Source of the DNA: Casuarina equisetifolia
Lineage: Eukaryota > Streptophyta > Magnoliopsida > Fagales > Casuarinaceae
Assembly: GCA_028551475.1 (NCBI GenBank)
Contig: CM052359.1
Coordinates: forward strand, 21,081,583-21,145,582
Direction of reading: 5' to 3'
Length of the DNA: 64,000 bases
Of this stretch, positions 46,601 to 61,272 are shown piece by piece. The position numbers and the translations under genes were made by a program. The notes beneath the pieces were generated by a model. The model had not been told where the DNA came from. It ran no database searches and saw only the letters and a program-made list of their open reading frames with translations. Positions within the stretch are counted from its first letter, which is position 1. Every line of letters begins with the position of its first letter.

Positions 46601-48182
46601 CAATAAAACTTCAATACGTCACAATAACAACAACGATATGGCATACAATTGTATCCACTAAAAAGCTCCACACTCCACATCAGAAGAATGACTGGGTCTA
46701 AAAGGTCACCGTGCACAGGCATATTTCTATAGCCATCAGAAATTCCTTTAGCCGTCCCTTGTATTGTATTTATCATTGGCTTTATTTAAGGAACTCCATC
46801 ACCTATTGATGCAATAGGGGCTGAGGGGAGTGATGATATAGCTGAAGGCCAAGAATGGTCAGTAGATACTAGTTTTATTATGAAAACATCATGGAAACAG
46901 CAGTCCTGATGATCTGACTTTATGTGGTTGGAACTATTTGTTCAGTAAACATAATGAGCTGGCTTGAGAAAGTCTTCATTGCCAGATACTTCAGGTTAGT
47001 CCTCAGTTTGAGAAAGAATTACCACGATACCCCCCTGATTGTCAAGGAATCAGAAACTAAGGATACCGAAATCTGTGGTGTACGAGGGCTGGATGCTAAA
47101 ATCTGTCATGTAAGAGGCTAACTTCCTAATAGATCCTTAGGTAAACTTGTCCTGGCAAAGGACCAGATTATGTCGAAACAAGAAAGGAATACATAAAAGT
47201 TTGTCCGCTAGCTTGCTAGCCTACTATAGGCAACTACTTCTCCGACAAGCCATTAACTCTCAGAGATTCACATCGTTTTGTAATTGGTTGCAACAAAAGG
47301 AGCTTCTACAACCAATATCCTGACCCTTTCTAACACTAACATGAAGTGCCATCTATTCCTTTTCTGACCATAACAAAGCAAAGATTCAGCCAGTCATATA
47401 GCTTTCAATTGTTCGCTTGTGAGATCAATAAGTGGCATCTGAAGTTAGTACAGTTTAGTTTTACTATTGTTAAGTGCGGTCTCTTTGCAGTCTTTGGCAA
47501 CAGTGGTGGATTGAGTGGTAATGCACTTATTTTACCCATTCCATGCACGGATTCAAGTTCTGCTACTCTCAAATTGTGAAAGGAGGTAGATAGATGTCTG
47601 GCGTCAGCAGAGAATACTCATATCAGGGACGCACTATGGAGTCACAGGTTTGGGGCTTCCATCTGTCACAGCAGAACAGAAAAAGAAAAATGTCTCCTGG
47701 CAGAATTTAGGAAGAATCATCAACTCTTCTAGTCCTCATTATTACCAACCAGAACTGCTCGGTTGGAATATTCATTGAACAAATTGACATTATGAATGTC
47801 AGAATGTGCATCTACTTGCAGACCTCCCACACACATAAATTGCTGGTTTAAACAAAGTTCACAAGTCAACATAAAGAAAGTTAGTATTGGTTCTAGATCA
47901 TGTCCTTTATTGGAATTTCTTGTCCCACATTACTGACAGGCACAACTTCCTTCTTTCTATCTTCTATGGAAAAGGAAAGTTGAGAACATGAACATAAAAT
48001 ACAAATATTTAAAACTAATAGAAAGCAAATTCTGCATCAGGTAACACGAAAATGTACTTTTGGTGAGGAAACTACTTCAGCACGTTATTCAAGTCCACTT
48101 CTTCACCTATTAGGGATGGTGCAAAGAACTAAAACATGATGCAAACACGATGCAGAGTAAATTGGATTCACTTACCAATCGT
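43698..48182. other. 4.5-kb spacer between PSK and the ABC1 kinase
   Basis: No gene can be supported. The first 150 bp should be the PSK 3' UTR and the last few hundred the 3' UTR of the minus-strand ABC1 kinase. Several minus-strand stretches of 35-50 open codons occur (near 46,200-46,300, 46,780-46,940 and 47,715-47,835), some preceded by AG acceptors. They cannot be linked into a recognisable protein. Confidence 0.4.
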
Positions 48183-51100
48183 TTAAGCAGTTCCTGTTAT
48201 CAACCTCTCCCTTTCATCTAATTTTCTAACTTTTATAATGCCAAATAGAACTTGAAAGCCAAAAAGTGCTGAGAAGACATATGCTATGACCGCAGGCACC
48301 TGAAGAACAATTTGAGCAATGCATTGAACAAAATTAAGCACCATAGAAACTTTATATTGCTGGAACAAAGAGTGAATGGATGTGGATAGCTTACTCGAAT
48401 GGCATTCAAATATAAAATAGTCGCAAGGTTTATGAGGCTCCCAACAGCTACTGCCTGTTAATTTCTCCAAACGAGATACAATCAAGTGAGAGAGAGAATA
48501 TTCCAGAAACCTCCTCCGACAACTATAATCAAACTCACAAGATAAATCGCAATAACCCATCCAAAGATGAAACTGAAAGTCTAGCATTCACTATAGCAAT
48601 TACCTTAGTATCTACACATATTTTCTAATCAGATCATGGAATCAACAGCAACAGACACATACATACATTTTCCTCCTTTTATTTTAATCTTTCCTTTTTT
48701 TCCCTCTTTTGTACGGCCTAAATATGTTTTCAACAACTTAAACTGTATTTCAATTATGCTACAAAAGAATACCAATTATAGCACAAAAGCAATTAGTTCA
48801 GACTATCATGAAATGATGACTATTACCATATTCAACAGCCTTCATACAAAGACAAATCTAGCTTGCCACCTTTTTTTGTTTTATATCATTTTATTTTTTT
48901 GGCTCTTGTTATGGATCTCTTGGACTTGGAAGCTTCAAGACCCAATAACCCTCCAATTTTCAGAATTCTCTACTTACTAATTCATGAAGCTGGAAAGGAT
49001 GTGAGAAATAAGAAGTTGATTATTCACACAATTATCAAGAGCTGAACAAGAAAAATCCTCTAAGACTTGATGACAATGTCGCTCAACTCACATTTCCTAC
49101 TGTCTTTTGAACAGCAGCAACACGCTGGAATGCCCTCTCAGACTCCAAAGCTCGAACTCGTAGTTTAAGATCACCTTGCTCCTATATTAAATGGATAAGG
49201 AACTTCAATTAGAAACCAACACAATCTATGAATCGTATGAGCACATCAAAGAATTTTCATAAAGTACCAGTCTTTGGATTATCTCTGCAAGCCTTTCAAC
49301 TCTGTCAGCCTGTCTGAATAAGTTGTAGAATGCACGAGACTGTCTGTCCCATCTCTTTCTGAGGTCCTGGAACATTTATATGGTTCACTAAAGAAATTAG
49401 CATATAAACTTCAATCAATATGCAAGGATTACTATAGAATCAAGACAGTTAGGTTTGCCTTTAATATAACTTCAACTCCTGCTTCCCGAAACCTTAACAA
49501 TTCCAGAGCATAGCTACAAGGTAAAGCATCAAAAGCAGTGAGATACAAAGAACCTATAGCCTCCTAAATTAAAGAGAATTGGATGACACTAAGATTGCAC
49601 TCACGGTTTAGCAATCTCAGTAATATCAAATCGAGGATCAAGGCCCTTCCCAATGCCATCCAAAACTGCCAAGATGACAATAGTTTACTATTCTGATTTT
49701 CATTACAACAGATATCAACAGAGCCACCAAAGTCATTGTGTGTTACCAGAAAATGCTCTAACAACAAATGTGAATGTAGCAGGAAATCGAAATGGTTGAT
49801 CTGCTGCAATGGCTAATAAATCTTCCCCTGTAATCACATAACAGATCAGCAAAGCAAAGTAACCAGTTCTTATTTTATACACAGGTAAGGAGCAGAAGAA
49901 TGGTGATTCATTGTTGTCACCGAGAACAGGCCTTACAACTTAAAACCCCAACTTCTTATTTCTATTCTGAACCAACCAAATACCCTGGCATATGTTATAT
50001 GTATCAGGCCTAGCACATCCGCTTAGTAGTCAAGTTATTTTGTCAAACAGTTGCTGTATCAGATATCTACAAAAAATTATTACAAGCATAAATCTATCCA
50101 CACAACTGACCAATTGCAGCTAGCCTTTGTTTCTTTTTCTTTACTCTTTCCTCCTTGCTCAATGGCTTTTTAAAACCAAGTTCTGCCGCTGCCATCTCTC
50201 TTTCTTTTCTTTGAGCAGCAAGACGCTCTTCAAAACTGCAAACAGTAACCACGGAATTCTATTGATCAGAAAAAATTTCTAACCATGTTTGGCTATACTT
50301 CTTTGTTTACTGATGTTACACAGGATTCAAGTCCTTATTTGAGGTTCAGAGTGCAATAGCATTACCAATAACGAAACAATGTCATCCCACCACAGTAGTA
50401 AAACAAAAAAAAAAATGAATTGTAGCCGAAGTCAGCAAAACTTAATTCTACCTTTAAGTTAATCATCACACAGGTATTGCAATGACTAAAGGATGACATA
50501 ACCAGTAACACTAGACCAAAAATCTAGTATTTTCTTATCAGGTAGATTTCAAAAGTCTTATATGTCAGCTCTATTGTGCAACTGCAATAAATGGTCAGCA
50601 AGAGGCATTGTTAGTGTCCTTTGAGTATTACAATTAACCTTACATAGGGGCATTCTGCTCAAGTGGGCACTTGAGGCATCACTAAGGTTTAGGCTTGTTT
50701 CTGTTTTCTCTAGAAATCAATGGAATAACGTATTAAATAAAGGAAGGAAATATATTGTGAGCAAATTGAATATTTAAGAGGCAAAAGAAAGAGAAGAAAG
50801 AGAAGGGACACTGAAAATTTTCCACCCAATGCTCATTATGATTATCTTCAGAGAGTGTACCTGTTAAGGAAGAACTGTGCGGTTCGTCTGACAGCAGTCA
50901 AATCTCCAGTAGGCACAAGAACACCCATCTGAATCATTGCCTGAAGGACCTGCACTAGCACAAGAATCTCCACAGATAAGTACATTGCAACCAAGCATGG
51001 AAACATAATAGCATTAATATATGGTAACCCCAATAATGGCCATAGTTTTTCCATGAAATAATTACCTTATCAGGACTCTTCTCATAAATACCGTAGAATG

Positions 51101-54100
51101 CTTCCAGCAAACCTTCTCTAATATTTGGACTGATACTGCTAGTGCAGACAGTAAATGCATAAGACAGGACGCCATCGGACAAATGATATACATCAGTGGA
51201 TCTCATGGTAGATTGCACAGGGTCCAGAAAATACCTTCCCATCATTCCAAAATCATAAAAGATCAACCTTCCACCATTGACATCATCAACCGCAATATTT
51301 CCAGGGTGCTGCATACAGAAATAAAGAGAGGTTCCAATCACATCAAGGTGACTGACATTTGATGGCAGAATGCAGTGTGTACTCATAAAATGTATGCGGA
51401 TCACCATTTTCTAATTTGTAGATAAAAAAAATAGAAAAACAATTTTTACAGAAATTGAGTAATCGATTGACATGGAAGGCTTAATAGAAACTCTTTGTCA
51501 TGGCTTTACGATTGAAACTAACAAGGAAAATAAGACAAGATGGCAGGAATATGGAAGACAACCAAAAATGTTTAAATCATCAATGATTTTGATAATTCAA
51601 TTACATTTTGGTGCCCTCTTCCATGTACCACATGCGGACTATATCCCCTCTTAATAAGTGGGACTCAACTTGTGAAATGGAATACTTTAAAGGAAGTAAA
51701 GTATTGAGCAATGTTTTTAACTGAAAGTTGCCACTTAGTCTCATGTTATATTAAAGTTTTCCAAATTTTTAACTTGGTAGGATTGTAAATTCCATCCTCT
51801 AATTGGTATTCTGACATAACATTACAGTAAAGAGACATCTTTCTAGCACTTTCTCCTAGGTACACATTGATAGAGCCACTGTGACTACACAGCGTCACTG
51901 AATGAAATACAGTGACCATAAATCTGTTTGGCTGGGGGCTGAAGTTGTCTAGCTATTCGATGGCATTGACCTTAACCCTGATACTTTAGAAATGTAACTA
52001 TCCTCTACCACGGGTGGCTTTTCCCTCAGCGAACAAACAAGCAAACCAACACCCCCCCCCCTTCCCTCCCTCCCTCCCTCCCTCCCTCCCTCCCTCCCTC
52101 CCTCCCTCCCTCCCTGCCTGCCTCTGTTTTCTTCTCTTCTCCTCTTTTCCCAATGCTGCCCGTGTACGTGATATCTGGGACTGGAAACATCTAACTATCA
52201 CCCAAGGCAATGCTTTACATCCACCAGAGTGAAAAATAAAAAACAAAAAGTAAAAAGTAAAAATCCTATCTAGATAGAACAATAAAGGAAATCAATAACA
52301 AAATTAAGCATCAGCTTGTGAGTAAAATGTTTACAAAAGACAAATGGTATTAAAACTCCAATACAAAATTTTTGTTGACTTTCACCTTCTAAAACAAACT
52401 AGGCATTAAATTGGGGTACAGGTGAAGCACCACATGCGTAACTCAAGCACTTCTTTCATCAAATGTCTTTTGGGCTCCATGGAACTTGGAATATGAAATT
52501 AGACAATGCTCAGGTTTTCTTTCATTGGATGTCAAGATTTCACATGTATATCACAAGGCAAATTTTCTAGTGGATGGATTAGCAAATTTTGGTCATTCAA
52601 TTACAGGTTTACCAAGGAAATAACCGCATTGTAGAGCAGCCAAAATCAAAGCAAGAAAAGGAGCTCACAGGATCAGCATGAAAAAAACCATGAGACAGAA
52701 TTTGTTCCAGGTAGGATTCAACAGCATATCGACCCAACCTACAGAGCAAGCACTAGAATTATAAGATATTATAAGTAAATCATACGTGCAACTGAGAAGC
52801 ATAAGACTTGGACATATGAGGACAATATTTCACCAAGATGAAAGGCAGGAGATTGGATTAACCTTTGGCGATCAACACCCAGCTGATCCAAAGCTTGTAT
52901 CTTGTTTATCTTGATCCCTGGGACATACTCCATTGTCAGAACCTACAAGTGAAGATGTATATCGAGATAAATTAGAAAGAATGTGAGACTTAAAATTTAT
53001 AAGAAAACCCAATGTTCACTGATGGAGAGCTTGATTACTGAAAGACTGACCTGTGGTGTTGTATACTCCCAGAATATTGATGGAACCTTCACATAATCCA
53101 TATTTTTGAAGTTACTCGCAAATAGTTCAGCATTTTCAGCTTCCTTGGTGTAATCAATCTCCTGGTAAAATCCAAGGTCTTAATCACTATCTTTAACAGA
53201 GGAAAAAAGAGAGAGGGAGGAAGGGAGGAAGGATTGGAGAAGAGTCACAGGGCAAAGTAGAACTTGAGAATAACTGGCATCACTGATCTATCAAGGACTG
53301 AAAACCGCACACAATAAGGTGTAACATATCATGAAAGCCCTGATACTAATTCCTATCATTCTGTTGTGAAAGTTCAGCTCAAAATGCAATGTCCTTCACA
53401 TATAGCTTTCGAATTTTCCTGTAATTATAGTCTTCAAAATAGCACAAGTGAGGCATATTCTTGATAAAATCAGTTTACAGAGTATTGTCAAAAATCTAGA
53501 GAGACTAAGCATTCAATTGTTTATCACATTGTCACTAGCTTGGTATCCCTAAAAAAGCCTTCAGAAAATCAATTGAATTCCAAATTGTGAACTGCCAATA
53601 TGATCACAATATCTAACCATTTGATGGTCCCTTGGTATTAACTTGAATGTTGTAAGCTCTTTACTACTAGTTGGTAAAGTCGATGCATTGGAGATACTAA
53701 CAAGGAAAGAGAATCAAGATCAGCCACACACCATAAAGAAAACATGTCCAACAAACTGGATCTAAACTACAACAAGATGTATGGGCTAGCCATTTGATGA
53801 CACCAATAGATAGCGTGGAAAAAGAAATCATTTCATAGGCAACAGGGGAATATTACATATTCAACGTCTGTTGGCCAAAATACAAGAAACTTTTTTGACC
53901 CTCAGCCAATATTTACTCCATGAAATTTTTCTCAATGCTGATCACAAACAAGAATTCACAAACCAGTGGTTACTCACAACCTCAACTCATATTCTCCTCT
54001 TTTTTATTTTCAGCTAATCTTTTTCTCAGGATTGAACCATCTCAATCAACTTTCTCTAAATTTGTTTTTGAGATGGTTGCCCAAAATGCCTAAACCTTTT

Positions 54101-57100
54101 CAGTATCAGGCTGCTAGTCTGTCCTTTCCTGTCCCCTACTCTTCCATATCAAAAAGCCTCATAGAATTTATTTGACAATATGAATAGAAAGTTTTCTACA
54201 CATTCATCTATCTGAATCCAATATTTGAGAAATAGTTGCATTTCCCTTGAAAAGATAACATAAGAATGAGATAATTGAAGTAATAAGACCACCTGATATA
54301 AGACACTAGCACATTCATCATAGATAGCCACCCAATCTCTCTTTGCACCATCTGACTTTGGGTCAAATTTTTGAAGATATTCTGCAATCACCTGAAATAA
54401 ACAATGGCCATATGAACCAATGTATGTCAGAAGTGCCCAAAACCACAAATCCTTTAAATGCCAAGAAGCAACTATCAAGTATACATACATGTCAGGGTGG
54501 CAAAATACACATGCATATATAGACACACATACAAGAGAGACATGGAGAAATATAAATGAAGAAACCAGAAAAAAAAAAGGCATAAAATGTAAATTCCTCC
54601 ATGTTTCTTAATCCCAGTAATATCATAATTAAAGTATGTTACATCTAATGGAAATCATTCATTTTGCCAAGTCAATGAAATCATGGAAGAAACCTTATAG
54701 CAAATGGAGGACAATGGATCATATATGACAACTAGTGGGATTTTCACCATCATAATAACCACTAAAAGAAAGCATTCTGTTTAAGCCAATAAGACAACTA
54801 ACCCTCAGGTTTTTAAGATCAATATCAAAAAGACCCTTGAGACCAGGCCTTTGTACTTTCACAACAACTTCCTCTCCCTTCAACCTTGCTCGGTGAACTT
54901 GACCTGGATAGAATAGATATATTATTCTCATGCTTTAGATCTTACCAACAATTACAACAATAAAACTAGAAACCCAATACCATTACGAAAAATTAACCAA
55001 AAAAAAATAAAAAATGTATTAAGGAACCTGGAGATAATGCACAATTTTTTTTTTTCAAATCAGAAAGCATCAAAAGCTGATTAAGATTACCGAGACTAGC
55101 TGCAGCTATCGGTTCATAGTCAAACCGATCAAAGATATCAGTCACAGGGGCTCGAAGCTCCTCTTCAACTATAGAGACAGCAGTCTCTGACGGGAAGGGA
55201 GGAACTTGATCCTAAAGCAAAAAAAGCAATTCAGTTCTACTGAAGGAATCACCAAAACATAAAATGATAGCAAAATCCATAATAGTCAATCTAAGTTGTT
55301 CACTTGCTGATTGAGGGGGAAAGAAAGAATAAGAAAAACAAGGTCGACTTTTACTTTCAGAAAGTTGAAAGCAGAGGAATACTAAAGGACCAAGGAAATA
55401 AAAAAAAAAAGTGAAACAAAGAAAAGTATGTTAGTAAGCAAAGCATTCTGACAAAAGATCATCAGCGCCATCATGTTTTGACAAAGTTGAGATCTTCTAA
55501 GTTGAAAGGAACTTCAATTACCAGCAGAATTCGAATGAGCACAGAATAAGAAATTGCAACCCGATATAGCTGAGAAATAATAGTAGGTTTCTTTTCTTTG
55601 CTTTGCTTTGCTTTGCTTTGCTTTATTTTTTCTTCTTGTCTACATATCAGTAATCCATTGAGCAATATTTTTATTCCTTCGGGAAAAGAAAATCAAAGTT
55701 CTGGTTCTCACTGACCCAGAATAATTAAAAAATATAAAAGAAGGTTAAAATAAAGGTGTCATAGCATGAGACATTACCATACTCAGAAGTTAATTTTAAG
55801 GAACACTGACATACAAACAAAAAATCAGAATGACATTCACTGGGTACAACCATCCATATCTATCAGAATTCAAACGATGGAAACCTTTATGTCAACATAA
55901 CTATCCCCTAATGGAAAAAGAAGAAGGAAAAAAAAAAAAAAAAACAAAGCAAAAGCCCAAATATAGAAAATATATGAACAACAGAACTGAAATTCCTGCA
56001 TGTTTCAAGCTTTCGTGATATGCATGTTGCTAGCTGATATATTGGCTACAGGAGATTTCTAGATGTAAATAGGAATGGACAATCCTCTTCCTTATCTGGA
56101 AATAGTTATTGGGATAAGCTTTTCAGTGTCTGATATCCACCAACTAAAAAAGGATACCGAACTTCCTGGAGTTTCTTAACGAATCACAAAGAGGAAAGCT
56201 AATTCAGTCTCAGAAGAATAACAATACATGGTTTAAAATGCCAGGGAAAATTGTGTGTTGTATTGATGAATGAGTTTCATTTAAAGATGAGAGCTAGACA
56301 GTTAAATAATTAAGAGAACCAGAGAGTGGAACAATTAAGAGCAAACAAAAACTTTAAAGCAGCACACAAGGAGTTGGTACCAGTCAGCATACACAATGCC
56401 AATTCAGACACAAGGTGGATTTGTTGGCAGTGGAAAGTTTTGACTATCCAGGAAAATGTTCTTGCTAACAATAAAATGAGCAGGAAAGCTATAAAATAGG
56501 TGAGAAGCATTGAAGCACACGGCCCAAAGCAGTAATGAACGAAATTTAGAACAGAAAAAACTTCAACCTGAAGTTCTGACAACTGATCAACATATTCTTG
56601 AGCAAGAATGTCCACTCTTGTGGAGAACTGCTGTCCAATTTTGATGAACGTAGGACCTAATCTCAAGATATTTTCTTTCAGCCACTTGGCAAGTTCCTTC
56701 CGTCTCAAAGTTTTCTTCTCCTCTGTCATTCCTCCTGCAAATTTACATATTCAAAATTAGAGACCCCATTACACGTTGAATATCTTTGAGGGTTCATGGC
56801 CAACCCATTATGCATAATTACATATTGCTGATTTTCATTAAGAATCAATCAAAACTTTAAGTTTCAAAAGTTACTTGCTGGGTCTGTTAGATGAATAAAC
56901 ATTAATAATACTATTGGTAATGAGGCATCAAATGTTGTTATGATGGGATCCTGAAAGACAATATTAAATAGGATATGAGAAAATGGAAATGAGCGATCAC
57001 GATCATCATAATGCAAACAGCTTCACTCTGAGGACCAAGGAGAGGATGATACTATCGTTGTGGAGTTTGGTGGAACTGATTTCATTCCTGGTCCTCTGAA

Positions 57101-59212
57101 TCATCATTGGATTAATGCATAATCACAGTAGCCTGTCGTCTCTCAACCTGCCAGATTGATTTGAAGTGTTGGAGCAGGGCTTCCTGCTTCTTGCCAGAAC
57201 CTAAGTGGATTTATTTTATGAAGCAATCTCATGATTTGGTGTCATGGGCTGCTAATGTTGAACCATAGATTCTGAATAGCCTGCTTGTTCTCAACACAGA
57301 CAAAATATTTTTCATCTGACACTAAGTATTTATAAATTTCCTTCACTCAAGGTACTTGATGGCTAAAAGCCAGACTTTTAAATTTATTACTTGAGCAGAG
57401 CATAAATAAATGCTTGCAACTGATTGGAAATTTTGAAAGAGAGGATGCACCTAACCTCGATATGAGAACTTTTGATTGTTCAACCAAGCCTTAAAGATAA
57501 ATGTTATAACAAATCCCCATATTTCCAAGGTCCTCTGGATTGTTGAGTAAGTTTTGAATCTACTCCAACGGCCACCAGGTGCAACTGAAACCTACAAAAC
57601 TCACATTTTTTTCCAAAGATCATTCTCAACGCTAACATGGAGGACTAACGGAAATAAGTGAACATGTCTCTGAGATAAATAAGAAAGCATATGCCACAAT
57701 TATATAAAGTAGATTCCGCTTCCACATTCACACACACAGCAAATATTTCCAGTAATTTAAGATTCAAGAAAGTTAATTTTTACATCTTGCTCATCAAATC
57801 TTCCTCAACATTCTTGTTGTCCCTTGTTTTACATAAATTGTCTACGACTCATCCTCCAAATCCATTTACAAATGTGCGTATTTCCATTCCATGTATAAAA
57901 GCCAAGCATAAATTTGTAACAAACATCTTATCCAACACACATCGCAATAGACGAAGCAAGAAGGCTGGAATTCAGCTGTAAGCAAAGGACTTCTACAATG
58001 ATAATTTCAACAATGCCCGATATATAAACCACACGAAACACCACTGCCAACCCTACCAACCAACCATTAGGCCAAGCTGCATTTTTATTAGCAAGAACTA
58101 TACTTTGTCATAACAGTTTTCGAAGCTGTCATTTTTACCTATAAATATTGATGTGCACATAGCACGTTTATTTAGCTTATCATTTATCCTATTTATCCAC
58201 AAACTTTTTACTAGCTGTGATAGAAGATACAGATACACGAAGTACCATTCGACCATCTAAACCATCCCGCTAACAATTTTCTTGAGAGATAGTAACACGA
58301 TGTTTTAATACAGTTCCATTTTCCTTTAAAATTCTTGCCTCTAATTCTAAGCTTCAAGCATTTCAATTTCTCCGATATTTTGCTAGTGAGATCAGGCTCC
58401 AAGTGGCACTTCCTTCCCACAGCAATGGTATAGAGAGCAAGGACATGGTTAGAGAGCCGTGGGTGCATGTATAACTTATTAATGAAAAGACGACATATTT
58501 CTCCCAAAATACACATAATATTACACACTCCACCAAGACGACACCACCGCCAACAAGAAGAAGGAATTCGGACACTCTAGGTGCCTTGCTTCGTAAAGAG
58601 TTGGCTCCTTCATAATTCAATCAAGACCCCAATTTCAAATCTATTTTTCACAACGGAATTCATATTTCGGTAAAGCCCAAATCCAAGACAGCAACAAAGC
58701 GGCCAAGCAAAACATTTTCCTTCAAATTCCATTGAATTGAAAACTCAAGTCAGTCACTATTTCACCTCGATTGATTCTCCCCCAGCTCGCTTGAACCAGG
58801 CGTCCTCTTTCCCTATCTCCTCTACCCTTCTCTTCCTCCCCTCTTCCTTGGCGACGGTATCGTCCGCTTCCACCACCACTTCCGCCGCCGCCACACCATT
58901 CCCATTCACATACTTCACCAAGCTCCCATTCTCACGCTCTAACACGCCGACACCGCCATTCGAGTACGCAATATCTCTCGAATCACTAGCACCAGAACTA
59001 ACAGCTCCATTCCCACTCAATTCCTTGATAAGTTGCCTCTCCCTGTCTTCCACCACCACACTATCCTCACTTACAGCCCTAATTCGAGTTCGGAAAGGAA
59101 GACCGTAACTTCGATTTCTATACCAAGAATGCCTTTGTAGACAAAGCCGGCGCTTGGGGATGGTCCGCGGAGAGAGAAAAATGAGCTCAGGTAAATGTAG
59201 GGAGCTCATCAT
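48183..59212 (-). CDS. ABC1K8: Plastid ABC1-family atypical kinase, closest to ABC1K8/OSA1
   Basis: Twenty exons join in frame to give 751 aa: 59,212-58,766; 57,591-57,456; 56,734-56,568; 55,211-55,091; 54,903-54,803; 54,391-54,293; 53,161-53,051; 52,942-52,863; 52,738-52,669; 51,308-51,235; 51,138-51,066; 50,949-50,861; 50,235-50,111; 49,827-49,747; 49,665-49,605; 49,513-49,459; 49,366-49,268; 49,181-49,092; 48,454-48,395; 48,299-48,183. The basic, Ser/Arg-rich N-terminus looks like a plastid transit peptide. ABC1 motifs are present: KIGQ (226-229), the Ala-rich loop AAAS (286-289) replacing the glycine loop, K306, ExD at E358/D360, HADPHPGN, and DFG (463-465). Two hydrophobic segments near 694-737 fit membrane association. 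OSA1/ABC1K8 acts at the chloroplast envelope in oxidative-stress, iron and cadmium responses. ABC1K7/SIA1 is the main alternative name. One intron uses a GC donor and one 96-nt intron has no stop codon. Confidence 0.93.
52052..52124. repeat. C-run plus (CCCT)n microsatellite in an ABC1K intron
   Basis: About ten C residues are followed by about fifteen CCCT units, ending in two CTGC-type variants. Confidence 0.95.
55585..55625. repeat. (CTTTG)n microsatellite in an ABC1K intron
   Basis: About five perfect CTTTG pentamers follow a TTTTCTTTG start. Confidence 0.9.
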
Positions 59213-60330
59213 ATTCAGGGATTTTCAGAAAGCGATGATCAAAACCTGAACCTAACTTCTCATCTGCATGTGCAACACAGAGAGTGATTCAGAGGCTTCC
59301 TTCGTGGCAGTGACAGTGAAGCAAAGGGGAAGGGAGGGGGGGCTACAACCGGTAGAAGAAAACCCAGAGTAGGAGAAACAGACAAAATAAAAGAAATGGA
59401 GGGAAAGGGGTGGAGGTGGGTAGGACACGTGGCAAGTAGAAAGATGAGAGTTGAGGGTTTGGGGGATTCTGATTGGGTGAGAAGCCTGGCGCGTCGTCTC
59501 GGCCACAGGCACCGCTCCCGTGCGTGGACATTTTTTGGACTCGTTTTGGTTTACGTGTTGATGTACACCCACTTGACCTCTTTTTCCTTTTCTTTTTTTT
59601 TTTTTATCGCTCTTTAAGAAATATTTAAACCGGTTATTTGGACAGGTCGTCTTCAAAGTATTTCCTAAGTAATGATAATAAATTAATTTATTTTTATTTT
59701 GAAATTAATTTATTTCCTAATTTTATTTGCCTTAATTTAATTTATTGAATCTCGCCATTGATTGTGACCAAGCAGGCCTATCAGGATTTCAGAAGCCGAA
59801 AACCAACCATTACTACTGTCTGACTCAATTGATGGAAACCTTTATGATTTTATGAGAAATGGCTCTAGTTAGTGCATGCCGTCTGCTTCTTTTTTTGGTG
59901 TAATGGATTGATTTTGGTGGGAATAGTCCTTAATTACACAACTTCTTGGGAGTTCTCAGTGACTCAGCTATGTTCTTAACCTCTCTCGGCTGGAGTATAT
60001 CGTCTGCTTCATTTATACACTTTGCATGCCGGGAAAAGGACCGTGAACACCACCTATCTTAATTCAGAGACCTTTCTGAAAATTCTGGAAAAGAGGGAAT
60101 TTTCCTTGCCATTTACATCTCATATTTACAGAACAATGATTTCTAGACTTCCTACAAAACTCTATAGAACCCCAGGAGAATATCTCCCCCAGCTATATCT
60201 CAATAAGAGCCAAAGAATCTCCCTAAGGCCCATAGACTTGCATATACACGAGTTCATCATGACGCTAATTGCAGCGACTTCAACTAAATGGTTTTATCCT
60301 TCCATTCAATTTTTCCCTGTGCCAGGGCAT
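59213..60330. other. Spacer between ABC1K (5' end) and RKP (3' end)
   Basis: The part next to 59,213 is GC-richer and should contain the ABC1K promoter and 5' UTR. AT-rich sequence follows at about 59,590-59,760. The right end is probably the RKP 3' UTR. No other gene was seen. Confidence 0.45.
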
Positions 60331-61195
60331 TCAACAACTTCTGGGTTCAAGCTGAAGAGGGACTGGCTCAGTGCCACCAGGCTTAGACTGCACCGTAACC
60401 CTGACAACCTCCACAACTGTTGCATTGCAGAAGAAACATCTCTGGCAATTTAAGAGATGCCTGCTTATACAGCCATAACAAGATCTATGCGAACAAGGCA
60501 CAAACTCGGCATCTGCTTCACCAGCATAACATATGCAGCATTTGCTATCATCCCCCTCAGTTTCTCTCCCGTATCCCATTGTATCGATTATTTCAGACTC
60601 AGTCCGGCTAATGAGCAGGCTTGCAAATTTCTCTAGCTGCCCCAGTTTTCCGAGATAAGCATCCCCCCTCAAGGATCCAGCCTAAAAAGATCAAAAACAT
60701 GAGTGTAAGGTGTAAATTCCAACTAAAAAGAACGTCTCTAGATGTTTTGAGCTATCAAGATTAGGCAAGCCCACACAAAAAATTACATGAGAACAGAAGC
60801 TATTTCCCCACTTATCTGTAATAACAAGCTAATACAAGTGCCAAGAAGAAACCCTGAACAAGCTTATCTCTAGTTTACAAGAATTAGGAAAAAGAAATCG
60901 TAGCAAATGTACAACAACGCGAGGAAAGAAAACAAAATCCAGATCCGTTAAGCTAACAGCAGTCTTTGTTATATATCTGCAATTAGCCAAATGTCAGGAG
61001 AGCAAAATTCAGGAAAGAGTGAATCTATGATAGCAGCAAGCAACTGGATTGGAAGAATTAGCATTTTTGGGAGATAATGAGGTTTTACATTCTTAGTCTA
61101 TCTCTTATAGTGGCAACTACGTATCACAAACTGAAACTATTTCCAGCTGCTGGGAGTAGCTTACAACTCCCTCCAATATGAAAATAGATGCATTA

Positions 61196-61272
<77 letters not shown>

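Noticed and set aside
46197-47835. Several minus-strand stretches of 35-50 open codons preceded by AG
   Set aside because: They end in stops at different places, cannot be chained in one frame and match no known protein; open stretches of this length are expected by chance.
52014-52282. Pro/Ser- and Gly/Arg-rich ORFs on both strands
   Set aside because: Created by the (CCCT)n microsatellite in an intron.
58737-59108. 123-codon forward ORF over ABC1K exon 1
   Set aside because: Antisense shadow of the GC-rich transit-peptide exon.
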